DNA from: CAZPKH01 sp964587165
Lineage (GTDB): Bacteria; Bacteroidota; Bacteroidia; Bacteroidales; Muribaculaceae
Direction of reading: 5' to 3'
Assembly (NCBI GenBank): GCA_964587165.1
Contig: CAZPKH010000028.1
Span: 1-23,716 of the forward strand
DNA: 23,716 nt
The notes below the pieces were generated by a model, which saw nothing but the letters and a program-made list of their open reading frames with translations, made no database searches and had not been told where the DNA came from. Shown in pieces: positions 1 to 7,373 of the stretch (positions within the stretch are counted from its first letter, which is position 1; the number at the start of each line of letters is the position of its first letter). A program made the translations under genes and the position numbers.

Positions 1-1783
1 CGCCGCATATCAGGCGGTCCATCGGGCGGTCGCTCTCCATGTCGGCTTTGACGGCCTGTGTGGCTGTGAGCTGATCGGGGGTATCCTCGTAGATGAACGA
101 TGCTTCGAGCTCGTGCTGCAGGTATGAGTCGGGGGCGAAAGCGTGTCCACGCTCCTGCAGGCGCGCGGCGTAGAGCTTTATCAGGTCGCGGGCTATATCC
201 TTGAGCTTGTCCTTGGTGCGCTCCTTCATACGCGCCCACGCGCCGGTGCCGAGCTTGTTGATCTTCGGCGGTACGCCCTCCTTGCCGCGGTATTTGGCGA
301 GTTTGTGCAGGGCGTGTATCGACACGAATATGGTGTCGTTGTTGGCATACACGAGCTTTATCATCTCCTGCGGGTGGCCGTTGACGGCCGTGCGTAGCAG
401 TCCGGCAAATTTGCCCACGCCATGGTCCACATGCACGATATAGTCGCCGGGCTCGATAGCGCCGAGCTCTTTGAGCGAGAGAGCCACGCGGCCCGAGCGT
501 GCGCGGTCGCTGCGGAGGTTGTACTTATGGAAGCGGTCGAATATCTGGTGGTCGGTAAACACGCACCGATGCCCGGCGTGGTCGACAAACCCCTCGTGCA
601 CGGTGGGCATCGCGGGGGTGAATAGTATGTCGTCGTGGCGGTCGTCGAATATCGCCTTGAGGCGCTCGAACTGGCGGTCGGAGTCGGAGAGTATATATAT
701 TGTGTAGCCGTCGGCCAGAAATTGCTTGAACGAGTCGCTTATCAGGTCAAAATTCTTGTGGTAGAGAGCCTGTGGGGTGCAGTCGAAGTCGATCGATGCT
801 TCCGCCGAGCTCTCGCGTGCTGCCGTGAAATGGAGCTTGCGGAAGGTGGCGAACGATCGGGCAAAGGCGTCGGCGTCGACCACACGGTCGAGAGCCGAGA
901 GGTCGCCCTCGCCGGCTATCACAGCCGAGTCCGACATCGTCTCGGTGCCGATGCGGCGTATGGTGTCGAGAGCCATGTCGGCGGCCCGCACGGCAATGAG
1001 GGTGTCGGGGTCGATATATTCAAGGAGCGACACGCCGGCGGCTCCGGCACCGTCGATGCCGGCGGTGATGCTTACAGAGTCAAGGCGCGATTCGGAGAGC
1101 TGTGTCTCGACATTGAACAGGCGTATCGAATCGATCTCGTCGCCGAAGAAGTCGATGCGTAGCGGCTGCTCGTTGGAGTAGCCGAATATATCGAGTATCG
1201 AGCCGCGGAGGGCGAACTGTCCGGGCTCGTATACATAGTCGTGCTCCACAAATCCGTTTTCGCGCAGCCGGTGCACAAGCTCGGTCATGTCGTACTCGCG
1301 GCCTCGCTCCAGGCGTATGGTGTGGCTGTCGAGCTCCTCGCGGCGCGCCACCTGCTCGGCGAGCGCTTCAGGGTAGGTCACTACGGCGAGCGGTGCGGAG
1401 CGACCTTCGGAGTGCCATGCGTTAAGAGCCTCGGTGCGGAGTATCTGCGAAGGGGCGTCGGGCTGCCCGTAGCGTATGTGTCGCTTGTAGCCGGAGGGGA
1501 AGTAGAGCACCGGCTCAGTGGCCGATCCGTCGGACAGAGCCACGTTCATGTCGTGATATATGTAGCCGGCATCGTCGGCATCGGCCGCTATGACAAGGAG
1601 CGGATGGTGTCCGGAGAGCGTTTTGTCGGCGGCTATCTCGGCCAGCATCAGAGCCGCCGACGAGCCGGCGAGCGATGTCAGGGTGGTATCGCGGGCGGTC
1701 TTCGACGACAGGGCTTTCTTAAGCGCACGCCGTCGCTGATCCGTCATCAGCGAGGCGGCTATTTCGACGGTTTTCAGCATCAT
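1..1783 (-). CDS. mfd: Transcription-repair coupling factor Mfd, N-terminal part (3' end outside window)
   Basis: Mfd recognises RNA polymerase stalled at DNA lesions, displaces it by ATP-driven translocation and recruits UvrA. The reverse strand reads open from ATG at 1783 to the window edge, about 594 codons; the family is usually around 1,100 residues, so roughly half is present. The UvrB-like N-terminal module includes the stretch EPGQFALRGSILDIFGY and then IDFFGDEIDSIR. The RNA-polymerase-interaction region follows near residue 447 (DYIVHVDHGVGKFAGL) and then a translocase entry segment (LEASFIYEDTPDQLTATQAV). The window ends at RLICG, just before the expected Walker A motif, so ATPase motifs cannot be checked. 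The start overlaps the S41 peptidase stop by 4 nt (ATGA), suggesting translational coupling; a second in-frame ATG follows immediately at 1780. No frameshift was seen. Confidence 0.95.
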   Translation of the reverse strand, partial: MMLKTVEIAASLMTDQRRRALKKALSSKTARDTTLTSLAGSSAALMLAEIAADKTLSGHHPLLVIAADADDAGYIYHDMNVALSDGSATEPVLYFPSGYKRHIRYGQPDAPSQILRTEALNAWHSEGRSAPLAVVTYPEALAEQVARREELDSHTIRLERGREYDMTELVHRLRENGFVEHDYVYEPGQFALRGSILDIFGYSNEQPLRIDFFGDEIDSIRLFNVETQLSESRLDSVSITAGIDGAGAAGVSLLEYIDPDTLIAVRAADMALDTIRRIGTETMSDSAVIAGEGDLSALDRVVDADAFARSFATFRKLHFTAARESSAEASIDFDCTPQALYHKNFDLISDSFKQFLADGYTIYILSDSDRQFERLKAIFDDRHDDILFTPAMPTVHEGFVDHAGHRCVFTDHQIFDRFHKYNLRSDRARSGRVALSLKELGAIEPGDYIVHVDHGVGKFAGLLRTAVNGHPQEMIKLVYANNDTIFVSIHALHKLAKYRGKEGVPPKINKLGTGAWARMKERTKDKLKDIARDLIKLYAARLQERGHAFAPDSYLQHELEASFIYEDTPDQLTATQAVKADMESDRPMDRLICG

Positions 1784-3447
1784 TTGTCGGCAGGACTCTT
1801 GAGTATGGCGCGGTATTTCTGCGGAGATGCCGTCAGGGCGAACACAGTGTCGAGGGCGTTGTCGTAGCGCAGTGCGTGCTCGGCCTCGCCGCGGGCGAAG
1901 TAGTAGCGGCTCACGATCTCGCCGGCCAGATACGGCTCGATAATCTTGCGGTTCACATCTAGGTCGTGGTCGAGGTCGTGGTGCAGCTGGCGCTCAAGCA
2001 GGTCGAGGGTGGCTTGCACGGAGTCGTTCATATACCCCTCGGAGCGGGCCGATTCGCGCAGCTGCTTGAGGATGGTCTCGCACACCTTGTCGTAGTTGAG
2101 GCGCGAGGGGTCGATCGTTGATTTGAAGTCGGCGTATATCGAGTCGGTCACCACAAACTCGCCCGGAGCCGGCAGCGAGGGGTGGGTGGCTGCGTAGCGG
2201 GTAGCGTAGTCGAACACCCAGTTGTCGCGCACCAGATTGTATGTCAGGCGGGTGATGTCGGGATAGTCGATGGTGATGTCGGGGGTTATTCCGCCTCCGT
2301 CGCGCACTTCGCGCCCGGCGCGAGTATGGAATACCGATGTGAGCGAGTCCGGGATACGGCTCACCGATCCGTCGGGATTGCGGTGCGAGTAGTCGATAGC
2401 CTGTATGAGGCGTCCGGAGGGGATGTAATATTTGGCGATGGTGACCTTCAGCATGCCGTCGTAGGGGAGGGGTCGGGTGGTCTGCACGAGGCCTTTGCCG
2501 AACGAGCGTGTGCCTATGATCACGGCGCGATCCATATCCTGAAGCGATCCGGCCACGATCTCCGACGCCGAGGCGGTGCCTCCGTCGATCAGCACTATCA
2601 GCGGCAGGTCGGTGGTGAGGGGCTTGGATGAAGTCTTGTAGATCTTCTCCGACATCACATCCTTGCCGCGGGTGCGGAGCACCTCGGTGCCTTTGGGCGT
2701 GAAGAGGCCTACGATCTTGACGGCGCTCTCGACGAGGCCGCCGCCGTTGCCGCGCAAGTCGAGCACCAGAGCTTCAAATCCGGGGCGTGCCATGAGGTCG
2801 ACAAGTGCCGAGCGCACTTCGTCGGCCGACTTTTCGGTGAACGATGTGAGCTGAATATATCCGGTGTGACCGTCGGCAAGCATACCGTAGTACGGTACCG
2901 ACGGCATCTGAATCTTGCGGCGGGTGATGTCGAATGTCAGGATCGAATCCTCGATCCACGGGCGGTTGACGGTGACGCGCACGTCAGTGCCCGGAGTGCC
3001 CTTGAGTGTTTCGGATACTTTCGACGATTTCCAGCCGGCCACCGAGTCGCCGTTGATCATCAGGATCATATCGCCGGCGCGTATTCCGGCAAGCTGCGAG
3101 GGGCTCCCTTCGGCGGGCTCCGAGAAATATACGTTGCCGTTGCGCTCCATGATAAACGAGCCCACGCCGCCATACTCGCCGGTGGTCATCGAGCGGAAGT
3201 CGGCCTGCTCTTCGTAGGGTATGTATACGGTATAGGGGTCAATATCGTCGAGCATGGCAGCAATGGCCGTCTCTACCGATTTTTTGGCGTCGATAGAGTC
3301 TACATAGTATGTCTGGAGCTCTTTGAAGAGGCGGTTGAAGATTGTCAGATTGTTGCCGATATCGCGCTTGGCGCTGCGTGTTGTGGCCGAAGCGGCAATT
3401 AGAGTGGCCGCGATAAGGGCGAGGATGATGTATGCCGATTTTCTCAT
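1780..3447 (-). CDS. S41 family C-terminal processing peptidase (CtpA/Prc type)
   Basis: A 555-residue periplasmic serine protease with a PDZ domain, of the family that trims C-termini of envelope proteins or degrades unfolded ones. Residues 4-22 form a hydrophobic signal or anchor. A PDZ domain lies at about 85-165 (GVGSFI ... AGIRAGDMILMINGDSV). The protease core contains DGGTASASEIVAG with likely nucleophile Ser293, then RSFGKGLVQ with Lys318 and Gln322. The Ser-to-Lys spacing of 25 and Lys-to-Gln spacing of 4 fit the family triad. The frame stays open for another 48 codons upstream (to 3591), but that extension runs through a promoter-like TAnnTTTG box and the neighbouring gene, and the signal sequence starts at ATG 3447, so that start was chosen. 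It lies downstream of three envelope genes and overlaps mfd by 4 nt. The substrate is unknown. Confidence 0.95.
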   Translation of the reverse strand: MRKSAYIILALIAATLIAASATTRSAKRDIGNNLTIFNRLFKELQTYYVDSIDAKKSVETAIAAMLDDIDPYTVYIPYEEQADFRSMTTGEYGGVGSFIMERNGNVYFSEPAEGSPSQLAGIRAGDMILMINGDSVAGWKSSKVSETLKGTPGTDVRVTVNRPWIEDSILTFDITRRKIQMPSVPYYGMLADGHTGYIQLTSFTEKSADEVRSALVDLMARPGFEALVLDLRGNGGGLVESAVKIVGLFTPKGTEVLRTRGKDVMSEKIYKTSSKPLTTDLPLIVLIDGGTASASEIVAGSLQDMDRAVIIGTRSFGKGLVQTTRPLPYDGMLKVTIAKYYIPSGRLIQAIDYSHRNPDGSVSRIPDSLTSVFHTRAGREVRDGGGITPDITIDYPDITRLTYNLVRDNWVFDYATRYAATHPSLPAPGEFVVTDSIYADFKSTIDPSRLNYDKVCETILKQLRESARSEGYMNDSVQATLDLLERQLHHDLDHDLDVNRKIIEPYLAGEIVSRYYFARGEAEHALRYDNALDTVFALTASPQKYRAILKSPADK

Positions 3448-3482
3448 TTTATATGCTGAAACTGTGGTGTGGGTTGGGAGTG

Positions 3483-3490
3483 CAAATTTA
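3483..3490 (-). promoter_or_regulatory. Bacteroidetes -7 box upstream of the S41 peptidase
   Basis: The minus strand reads TAAATTTG, an exact TAnnTTTG match, 35 nt before the peptidase ATG. I see no TTTG at the usual 19-21 nt spacing upstream, so the -33 element is weak. It would let the peptidase and mfd be transcribed separately from the three upstream genes. Confidence 0.5.
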
Positions 3491-3502
3491 CTAAATAGCA
3501 CG

Positions 3503-3519
3503 GATATGCGATGCATATC
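3503..3519. repeat. 7-bp inverted repeat in the S41/mfd promoter
   Basis: GATATGC-GAT-GCATATC is a perfect 7-bp inverted repeat with a 3-nt spacer. It lies 12 nt upstream of the -7 box, between where -33 and -7 would sit. It could be an operator; no binding protein can be named. Confidence 0.35.
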
Positions 3520-3529
3520 GCGGTAATTT

Positions 3530-4024
3530 TCAAACACCGCGCGCAGTATTATGGTTGAAATATGCAGCCACAATTTTGATGCTGACGGCATAAGGGGAGC
3601 CTTTGGCGCGTTTGGGACGCGGGGCGCCTACGTAGTAGAACTGACGCTGTGTATCCCAGCTCGGTATCGTGATATTGCGCCGCTCGCCGGGAGGGACGGT
3701 GCACTCCACATCTTTCCGGCGCTTGTGAAGCTGCTCGCCGGCCGGGGTGGTATATGTGAGCTCAAGGCTCACTCCCACAAGCGTATCGGGGGTGAGATTG
3801 TCGACAAACATCGACTCGCGGTAGGCGCGGAGCACTTTCTGATACCCGTCGATTCTGACGGCAGATGCTGCGGGCGAGGTTAAAGTGTCGATCCGTGCGG
3901 TAGATGGCACGGTCTGCGCGGCCGGCTTGAGGCCTTTGGCGATGGTCGACTGCCGCCGTGGCGCCGCTGCAGCGGTGCAGAGAGCCGCTGCAATGATTAT
4001 AAGGATAATGCGGAGGTGATTCAT
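3530..4024 (-). CDS. Small secreted protein of unknown function (164 aa)
   Basis: Function not recognised. Residues 1-21 form a clear Sec signal peptide ending in an Ala-rich segment (ALCTAAAA). The mature part begins with a low-complexity Thr/Ala/Ser/Lys stretch to about residue 55. A compact domain follows that looks beta-rich (ESMFVDNLTPDTLVGVSLEL, then VPPGERRNITIPSWDTQRQFYYVG). The alternating hydrophobic pattern and the 'GERRNITIPSWD' segment suggest an Ig-like or beta-sandwich periplasmic domain, but that is inference. The start overlaps the stop of the upstream secreted protein by 4 nt (ATGA) and its stop is 82 nt before the S41 peptidase. That tight arrangement plus a normal signal peptide support a real gene acting in the envelope. 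Confidence 0.85.
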   Translation of the reverse strand: MNHLRIILIIIAAALCTAAAAPRRQSTIAKGLKPAAQTVPSTARIDTLTSPAASAVRIDGYQKVLRAYRESMFVDNLTPDTLVGVSLELTYTTPAGEQLHKRRKDVECTVPPGERRNITIPSWDTQRQFYYVGAPRPKRAKGSPYAVSIKIVAAYFNHNTARGV

Positions 4025-4578
4025 AAATATCGCGGACGCCCTTTTACAGGCACTTCGGGGTATACTTTTATGGCGCCGTCGAGCCCCTTGTCGCGGTCGG
4101 AACCGAAGTGTATGCCGCGGCGCAGCATAGGGGGCAGAAGTATGACGGGTGAGATGCGCACTCCGTGGTGTACGGGCTTGAACGACAGGTGTGCGTCGTC
4201 GACCACCTCGACAGTGTACCGCATGCTTTTTGTCGGATTGCCCTTTTTGTCAAAACGGGTGTTTATCGTGCAGTCGAAGCAGTCGGGGCGCGCTGTGGGG
4301 CGCATCTGTCCGAGCAATTCGCCGGGCATCCGCGAGCGGTCGGGAGCTTTAAGCAGGAGAACGTCGTATACCGGCACGGCGGAGGAAGATTCGCGCGAAT
4401 CGGCGGCACGCCACACCACGATAGTCACTGCCGAGGCGTCGGTCATCTGCCATATGCCCTCAATCCGGTGGAGAGGCATCGAGTCAAGCCGTCGATACAC
4501 AGAGTCGGGCGTCAGCGGCTCGGCAGCTGCCATCGAGACTACCGCTAAAAGGGAAAGAAGGATAAGAAAGCGACGCAT
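4021..4578 (-). CDS. Secreted protein of unknown function (185 aa)
   Basis: Function not recognised. Residues 1-19 are a typical signal peptide (MRRFLILLSLLAVVSMAAA, cleavage likely before EPLTP). The mature protein has a segment HRIEGIWQMTDASAVTIVVWR, resembling the first strands of small periplasmic beta proteins that begin with an 'IEGIW' motif. A Cys pair (DCFDCT) is present near the middle and could form a disulfide. The C-terminus is basic and Pro/Gly-rich. The start overlaps the DUF3078 gene's stop by 1 nt (TGATG) and its own stop overlaps the next gene by 4 nt, so it sits firmly in the operon with an outer-membrane barrel upstream. A periplasmic partner of the barrel is possible but not shown. 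Confidence 0.88.
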   Translation of the reverse strand: MRRFLILLSLLAVVSMAAAEPLTPDSVYRRLDSMPLHRIEGIWQMTDASAVTIVVWRAADSRESSSAVPVYDVLLLKAPDRSRMPGELLGQMRPTARPDCFDCTINTRFDKKGNPTKSMRYTVEVVDDAHLSFKPVHHGVRISPVILLPPMLRRGIHFGSDRDKGLDGAIKVYPEVPVKGRPRYL

Positions 4579-5951
4579 CAGTCCACAAACTTATATGTAA
4601 AACCGAGCGACAGTATCTCCTTGAACTGCCAGCAGTGCCAGCGCGAATCGGGAAGGCGCGCCGTAGAGTCGTCGTAGCGCAGGTGGGCGAAAACGCGCGT
4701 CGACAGAAACCGCGTGATGGCAAAGTCGATCGTGCTCTCCAGGTCGCCCTGCAGCGAGGAGTAGTCGGTGAAGAGGTACAGGCGGCTTGTCAGTGAGATG
4801 TTGGGCAGGATCTTCCACGTCAGTTTCGTTTCGGATGTGAAACCGAGCTGACTGTCGTAGCGGCGGCCGTCGGCTATGCCCACCGAGGCCGGGTCGAGCT
4901 GCGAGCTGACGCATGTCTTGATGTTCCAGGCGATAGGCGAAATCGACGAGTCGAGAGTGAAGCGTCCTGACTGTGAGGTGTAGGCATACGTCATACCGAC
5001 ACCGAGGTTCAGCTCTCCGGGCGAGAGGAAGGAGGCGGTCATCTGGTCGGTGTTGGGCTTGTAGTTGTTGAGCAGCTGGGTCTTGAACTGCATGTTCAGC
5101 GAGTAGAACCACCGCTTGAACGCCTTGTAACCCACGCGCCCGGTGATTCGGAAATTATCCTCCGAGATGTTGTAGCGGTGTATGGTGTCGGTAGGGGCGT
5201 TGTTGGCTCCCAGTTTGTAGAATACATCAAGCTCGCACAGCAGCTTGGGGTGAAACTTCTGGTTGAGCTTGACGTTGAAGTCTACATTGGCTATCACGTT
5301 GAGGTTGCCGTTGCCGCCCTGATACCAGTTCGGAGATATATAGCTTTGTGAGAACTGCACCGAGGCATCGAAGGCGTGGATCCAGTCGCGGCGGTCCACG
5401 TCGAGCGACACGTTGGCACGCTTCATCGCATCAGCCCTCACCACGTGGTCGATATGCAGCTTATATTTGTTAGGATTGATCTCGGGGCGAAATTTCGGCG
5501 GCGCTTCAGGAAGCAAAGCATAGTTGTAGCGCACATGCTCCGGGTTGGCAATCATATACCCTTGGTTTATAGCGTCGAACAGCTGCTGGCGGAATATCTC
5601 GTCGTCGAGCCACTGCGTGGTCGAGCCGAATACCGGATCGCGCTGAGGGGCGCCCCCCGACACCGCAAGGGGAGTAAGAAACTTGTACGTATTGAATACG
5701 GCCGGCATCGCGTAGTAAAGCTCGGGCGTCGGCTTGAAATCGCGGTGCTCGATTCTGTCGATACCGAAAGTGTCGATAGGTGCGACGATCGTCTCTATCG
5801 AGTCGAAGGTGATTTTCAATTCGCTGTCGGCAAGCTGCCGGAGCATAGCGGGGGTGATGGCCGGACGCTTTGCCGAAGCACCGGCGGCAATGAGCATTGC
5901 CAAGGCGGCGACAATGCCGGTCAGTCGTGCGATAATCCGTTGGTGTGTCAT
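4578..5951 (-). CDS. DUF3078 outer-membrane beta-barrel protein
   Basis: A 457-residue protein with a signal peptide (residues 1-27, ending AAGASA). A periplasmic N-terminal part runs to about residue 190. From about 195 on there are alternating amphipathic strands typical of an outer-membrane barrel. SQSYISPNWYQGGNGNLN (residues 201-218) is characteristic of the Bacteroidetes DUF3078 family. Further aromatic-rich strands (LLCELDVFYKLGAN, RWFYSLNMQFKTQLL, ISLTSRLYLFTDYSSL) lead to a terminal strand ending FTYKFVD. The family's biochemical role is not established. It is the first gene of the minus-strand run. ATG 5951 was chosen because the next in-frame ATG would remove most of the signal peptide. 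A -7 box ends only 7 nt before this ATG. Confidence 0.9.
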   Translation of the reverse strand: MTHQRIIARLTGIVAALAMLIAAGASAKRPAITPAMLRQLADSELKITFDSIETIVAPIDTFGIDRIEHRDFKPTPELYYAMPAVFNTYKFLTPLAVSGGAPQRDPVFGSTTQWLDDEIFRQQLFDAINQGYMIANPEHVRYNYALLPEAPPKFRPEINPNKYKLHIDHVVRADAMKRANVSLDVDRRDWIHAFDASVQFSQSYISPNWYQGGNGNLNVIANVDFNVKLNQKFHPKLLCELDVFYKLGANNAPTDTIHRYNISEDNFRITGRVGYKAFKRWFYSLNMQFKTQLLNNYKPNTDQMTASFLSPGELNLGVGMTYAYTSQSGRFTLDSSISPIAWNIKTCVSSQLDPASVGIADGRRYDSQLGFTSETKLTWKILPNISLTSRLYLFTDYSSLQGDLESTIDFAITRFLSTRVFAHLRYDDSTARLPDSRWHCWQFKEILSLGFTYKFVD

Positions 5952-5958
5952 TCTGCGG

Positions 5959-5966
5959 CAAATTTA
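5959..5966 (-). promoter_or_regulatory. -7 box directly upstream of the DUF3078 gene
   Basis: The minus strand reads TAAATTTG, matching TAnnTTTG, with only 7 nt between it and ATG 5951. If used, the transcript would be leaderless or nearly so. No TTTG is present at the normal -33 spacing. Confidence 0.45.
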
Positions 5967-5975
5967 GCACTTTTT

Positions 5976-5989
5976 ATTCATTTATGAAT
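5976..5989. repeat. Palindrome in the divergent intergenic region
   Basis: ATTCAT-TT-ATGAAT is a perfect 6-bp inverted repeat with a 2-nt spacer, 9 nt upstream of the minus-strand -7 box. It is a possible operator, though AT-rich palindromes of this size also arise by chance. Confidence 0.3.
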
Positions 5990-6026
5990 CTTCTGGGTAA
6001 TATCCGAATGCCGAAGGGAGCAAATA

Positions 6027-6058
6027 TTTGCAACAGAGCGGCATTTTTCGTACATTTG
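6027..6058 (+). promoter_or_regulatory. Promoter of the carboxyspermidine dehydrogenase gene
   Basis: TTTG at 6027-6030 and TACATTTG at 6051-6058 are separated by exactly 20 nt, a full match to the Bacteroidetes -33/-7 consensus. The inferred start site is near 6063, giving a leader of about 70 nt. No clear structure is seen in the leader beyond a CCTC/GAGG-type pairing around 6070-6090. Confidence 0.75.
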
Positions 6059-6135
6059 TGAGCTGTTTGCCCTCGCTCTACAGGAGGGAGCGGCGTATTG
6101 ACTGACAAATCACAATATATCACTCATACCCTGAA

Positions 6136-7341
6136 ATGTCAAAAGTATTGATTATCGGAGCCGGCGGCGTAGGCACGGTCGTGGCTCACAAATGCGCGCA
6201 GAATCCGGAAGTGTTTTCGGAGATCGTAATTGCTTCGCGCACCCGCTCGAAATGCGACGCCATCGCGGCCGCTCTTCCGCAAAAAGGCGCTAAGGTGTCG
6301 ACCGACACTGTCGATGCCGACTCTGTGGAGCAGCTCGTTGAGCTCTTCGAGCGTCATCGTCCTGAGATTGTGATCAATGTGGCCCTGCCGTATCAGGATC
6401 TCACCATCATGGAGGCGTGTCTCAAATGCGGTGTAAACTATCTCGATACCGCCAATTACGAACCCCGCGACGAGGCCCACTTCGAGTACTCATGGCAGTG
6501 GGCATACCGCGAGCGTTTTGAGAAAGCCGGCCTCACCGCCATATTGGGTTGCGGCTTCGACCCCGGAGTGTCGGGTGTCTTCACCGCCTACGCGGCCAAA
6601 CATTACTTCTCGGCAATGGAAACCCTCGATATCGTGGACTGCAACGCCGGAAACCATGGCAAAGCTTTTGCCACCAACTTTAATCCCGAAATCAATATCC
6701 GCGAAATCACCCAGCCCGGGCGGTATTATCAGGACGGCGAGTGGATCAAGACCGGCCCGCTCGAACAGCACCGCCCGCTCACATACCCCCGCATCGGCGA
6801 CCGCGAGAGTTATCTGCTCTACCACGAGGAGCTTGAGAGTCTGGTGATCAACTTCCCCACCATACGCCGCGCCCGCTTCTGGATGACTTTCGGACAGGAG
6901 TACCTCACACACCTGCGCGTGATACAGAATATCGGCATGGCGCGTATCGACGAGGTGGACTACAACGGCGTGAAGATCGTGCCTCTACAGTTCCTCAAAG
7001 CTGTGTTGCCCAATCCGCAGGATCTGGGCGAGAACTATGTGGGCGAAACATCCATCGGATGCCGCATATCGGGCAAAGATAAGGAGGGTAAACCGCTCGC
7101 CTACTACATATTCAACAACTGCTCACACCACGAGGCATATCTTGAGACAGGTATGCAGGCCGTGAGCTATACTACCGGTGTGCCGGCCATGATCGGAGCG
7201 ATGATGTTCCTGCAGGGCAAATGGGCCAAGCCGGGTGTACACAACGTAGAGGAGTTTGATCCCGATCCGTTCATGGAGCAGCTCGCAGTGCAGGGTCTGC
7301 CCTGGGAGGAGATCGTGGGTGGCGACCTTCAGATGGATTAA
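6136..7341 (+). CDS. Carboxynorspermidine/carboxyspermidine dehydrogenase (saccharopine dehydrogenase-like)
   Basis: A 401-residue NAD(P)H-dependent enzyme. The family condenses aspartate beta-semialdehyde with putrescine (or diaminopropane) and reduces the imine to carboxyspermidine or carboxynorspermidine, which a PLP decarboxylase then converts to the polyamine. The N-terminal Rossmann motif is GAGGVG at residues 8-13. The central part has NVALPYQDLTIMEACLKCGV and GCGFDPGVSGVFTAYAAKHY, typical of this branch rather than of lysine-forming saccharopine dehydrogenase. The length fits the family. The partner decarboxylase is not in this window. The asd gene at 14556-15560 makes its semialdehyde substrate but is not in the same operon. 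The M13 peptidase follows after 32 nt with no separate promoter visible. A plain 'saccharopine dehydrogenase' name would be less specific. Confidence 0.9.
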   Translation: MSKVLIIGAGGVGTVVAHKCAQNPEVFSEIVIASRTRSKCDAIAAALPQKGAKVSTDTVDADSVEQLVELFERHRPEIVINVALPYQDLTIMEACLKCGVNYLDTANYEPRDEAHFEYSWQWAYRERFEKAGLTAILGCGFDPGVSGVFTAYAAKHYFSAMETLDIVDCNAGNHGKAFATNFNPEINIREITQPGRYYQDGEWIKTGPLEQHRPLTYPRIGDRESYLLYHEELESLVINFPTIRRARFWMTFGQEYLTHLRVIQNIGMARIDEVDYNGVKIVPLQFLKAVLPNPQDLGENYVGETSIGCRISGKDKEGKPLAYYIFNNCSHHEAYLETGMQAVSYTTGVPAMIGAMMFLQGKWAKPGVHNVEEFDPDPFMEQLAVQGLPWEEIVGGDLQMD

Positions 7342-7373
7342 GAGCCTGTCTAACACAACATTATCATAACATC

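Noticed and set aside
3448..3591. N-terminal extension of the S41 peptidase frame by 48 codons
   Set aside because: It runs through a -7 box and into the preceding gene, and the normal signal sequence begins at 3447.
4578..5112. Alternative-frame open reading frame inside the DUF3078 gene
   Set aside because: It overlaps the barrel-coding frame, has no signal peptide or domain, and looks like a phase shadow.
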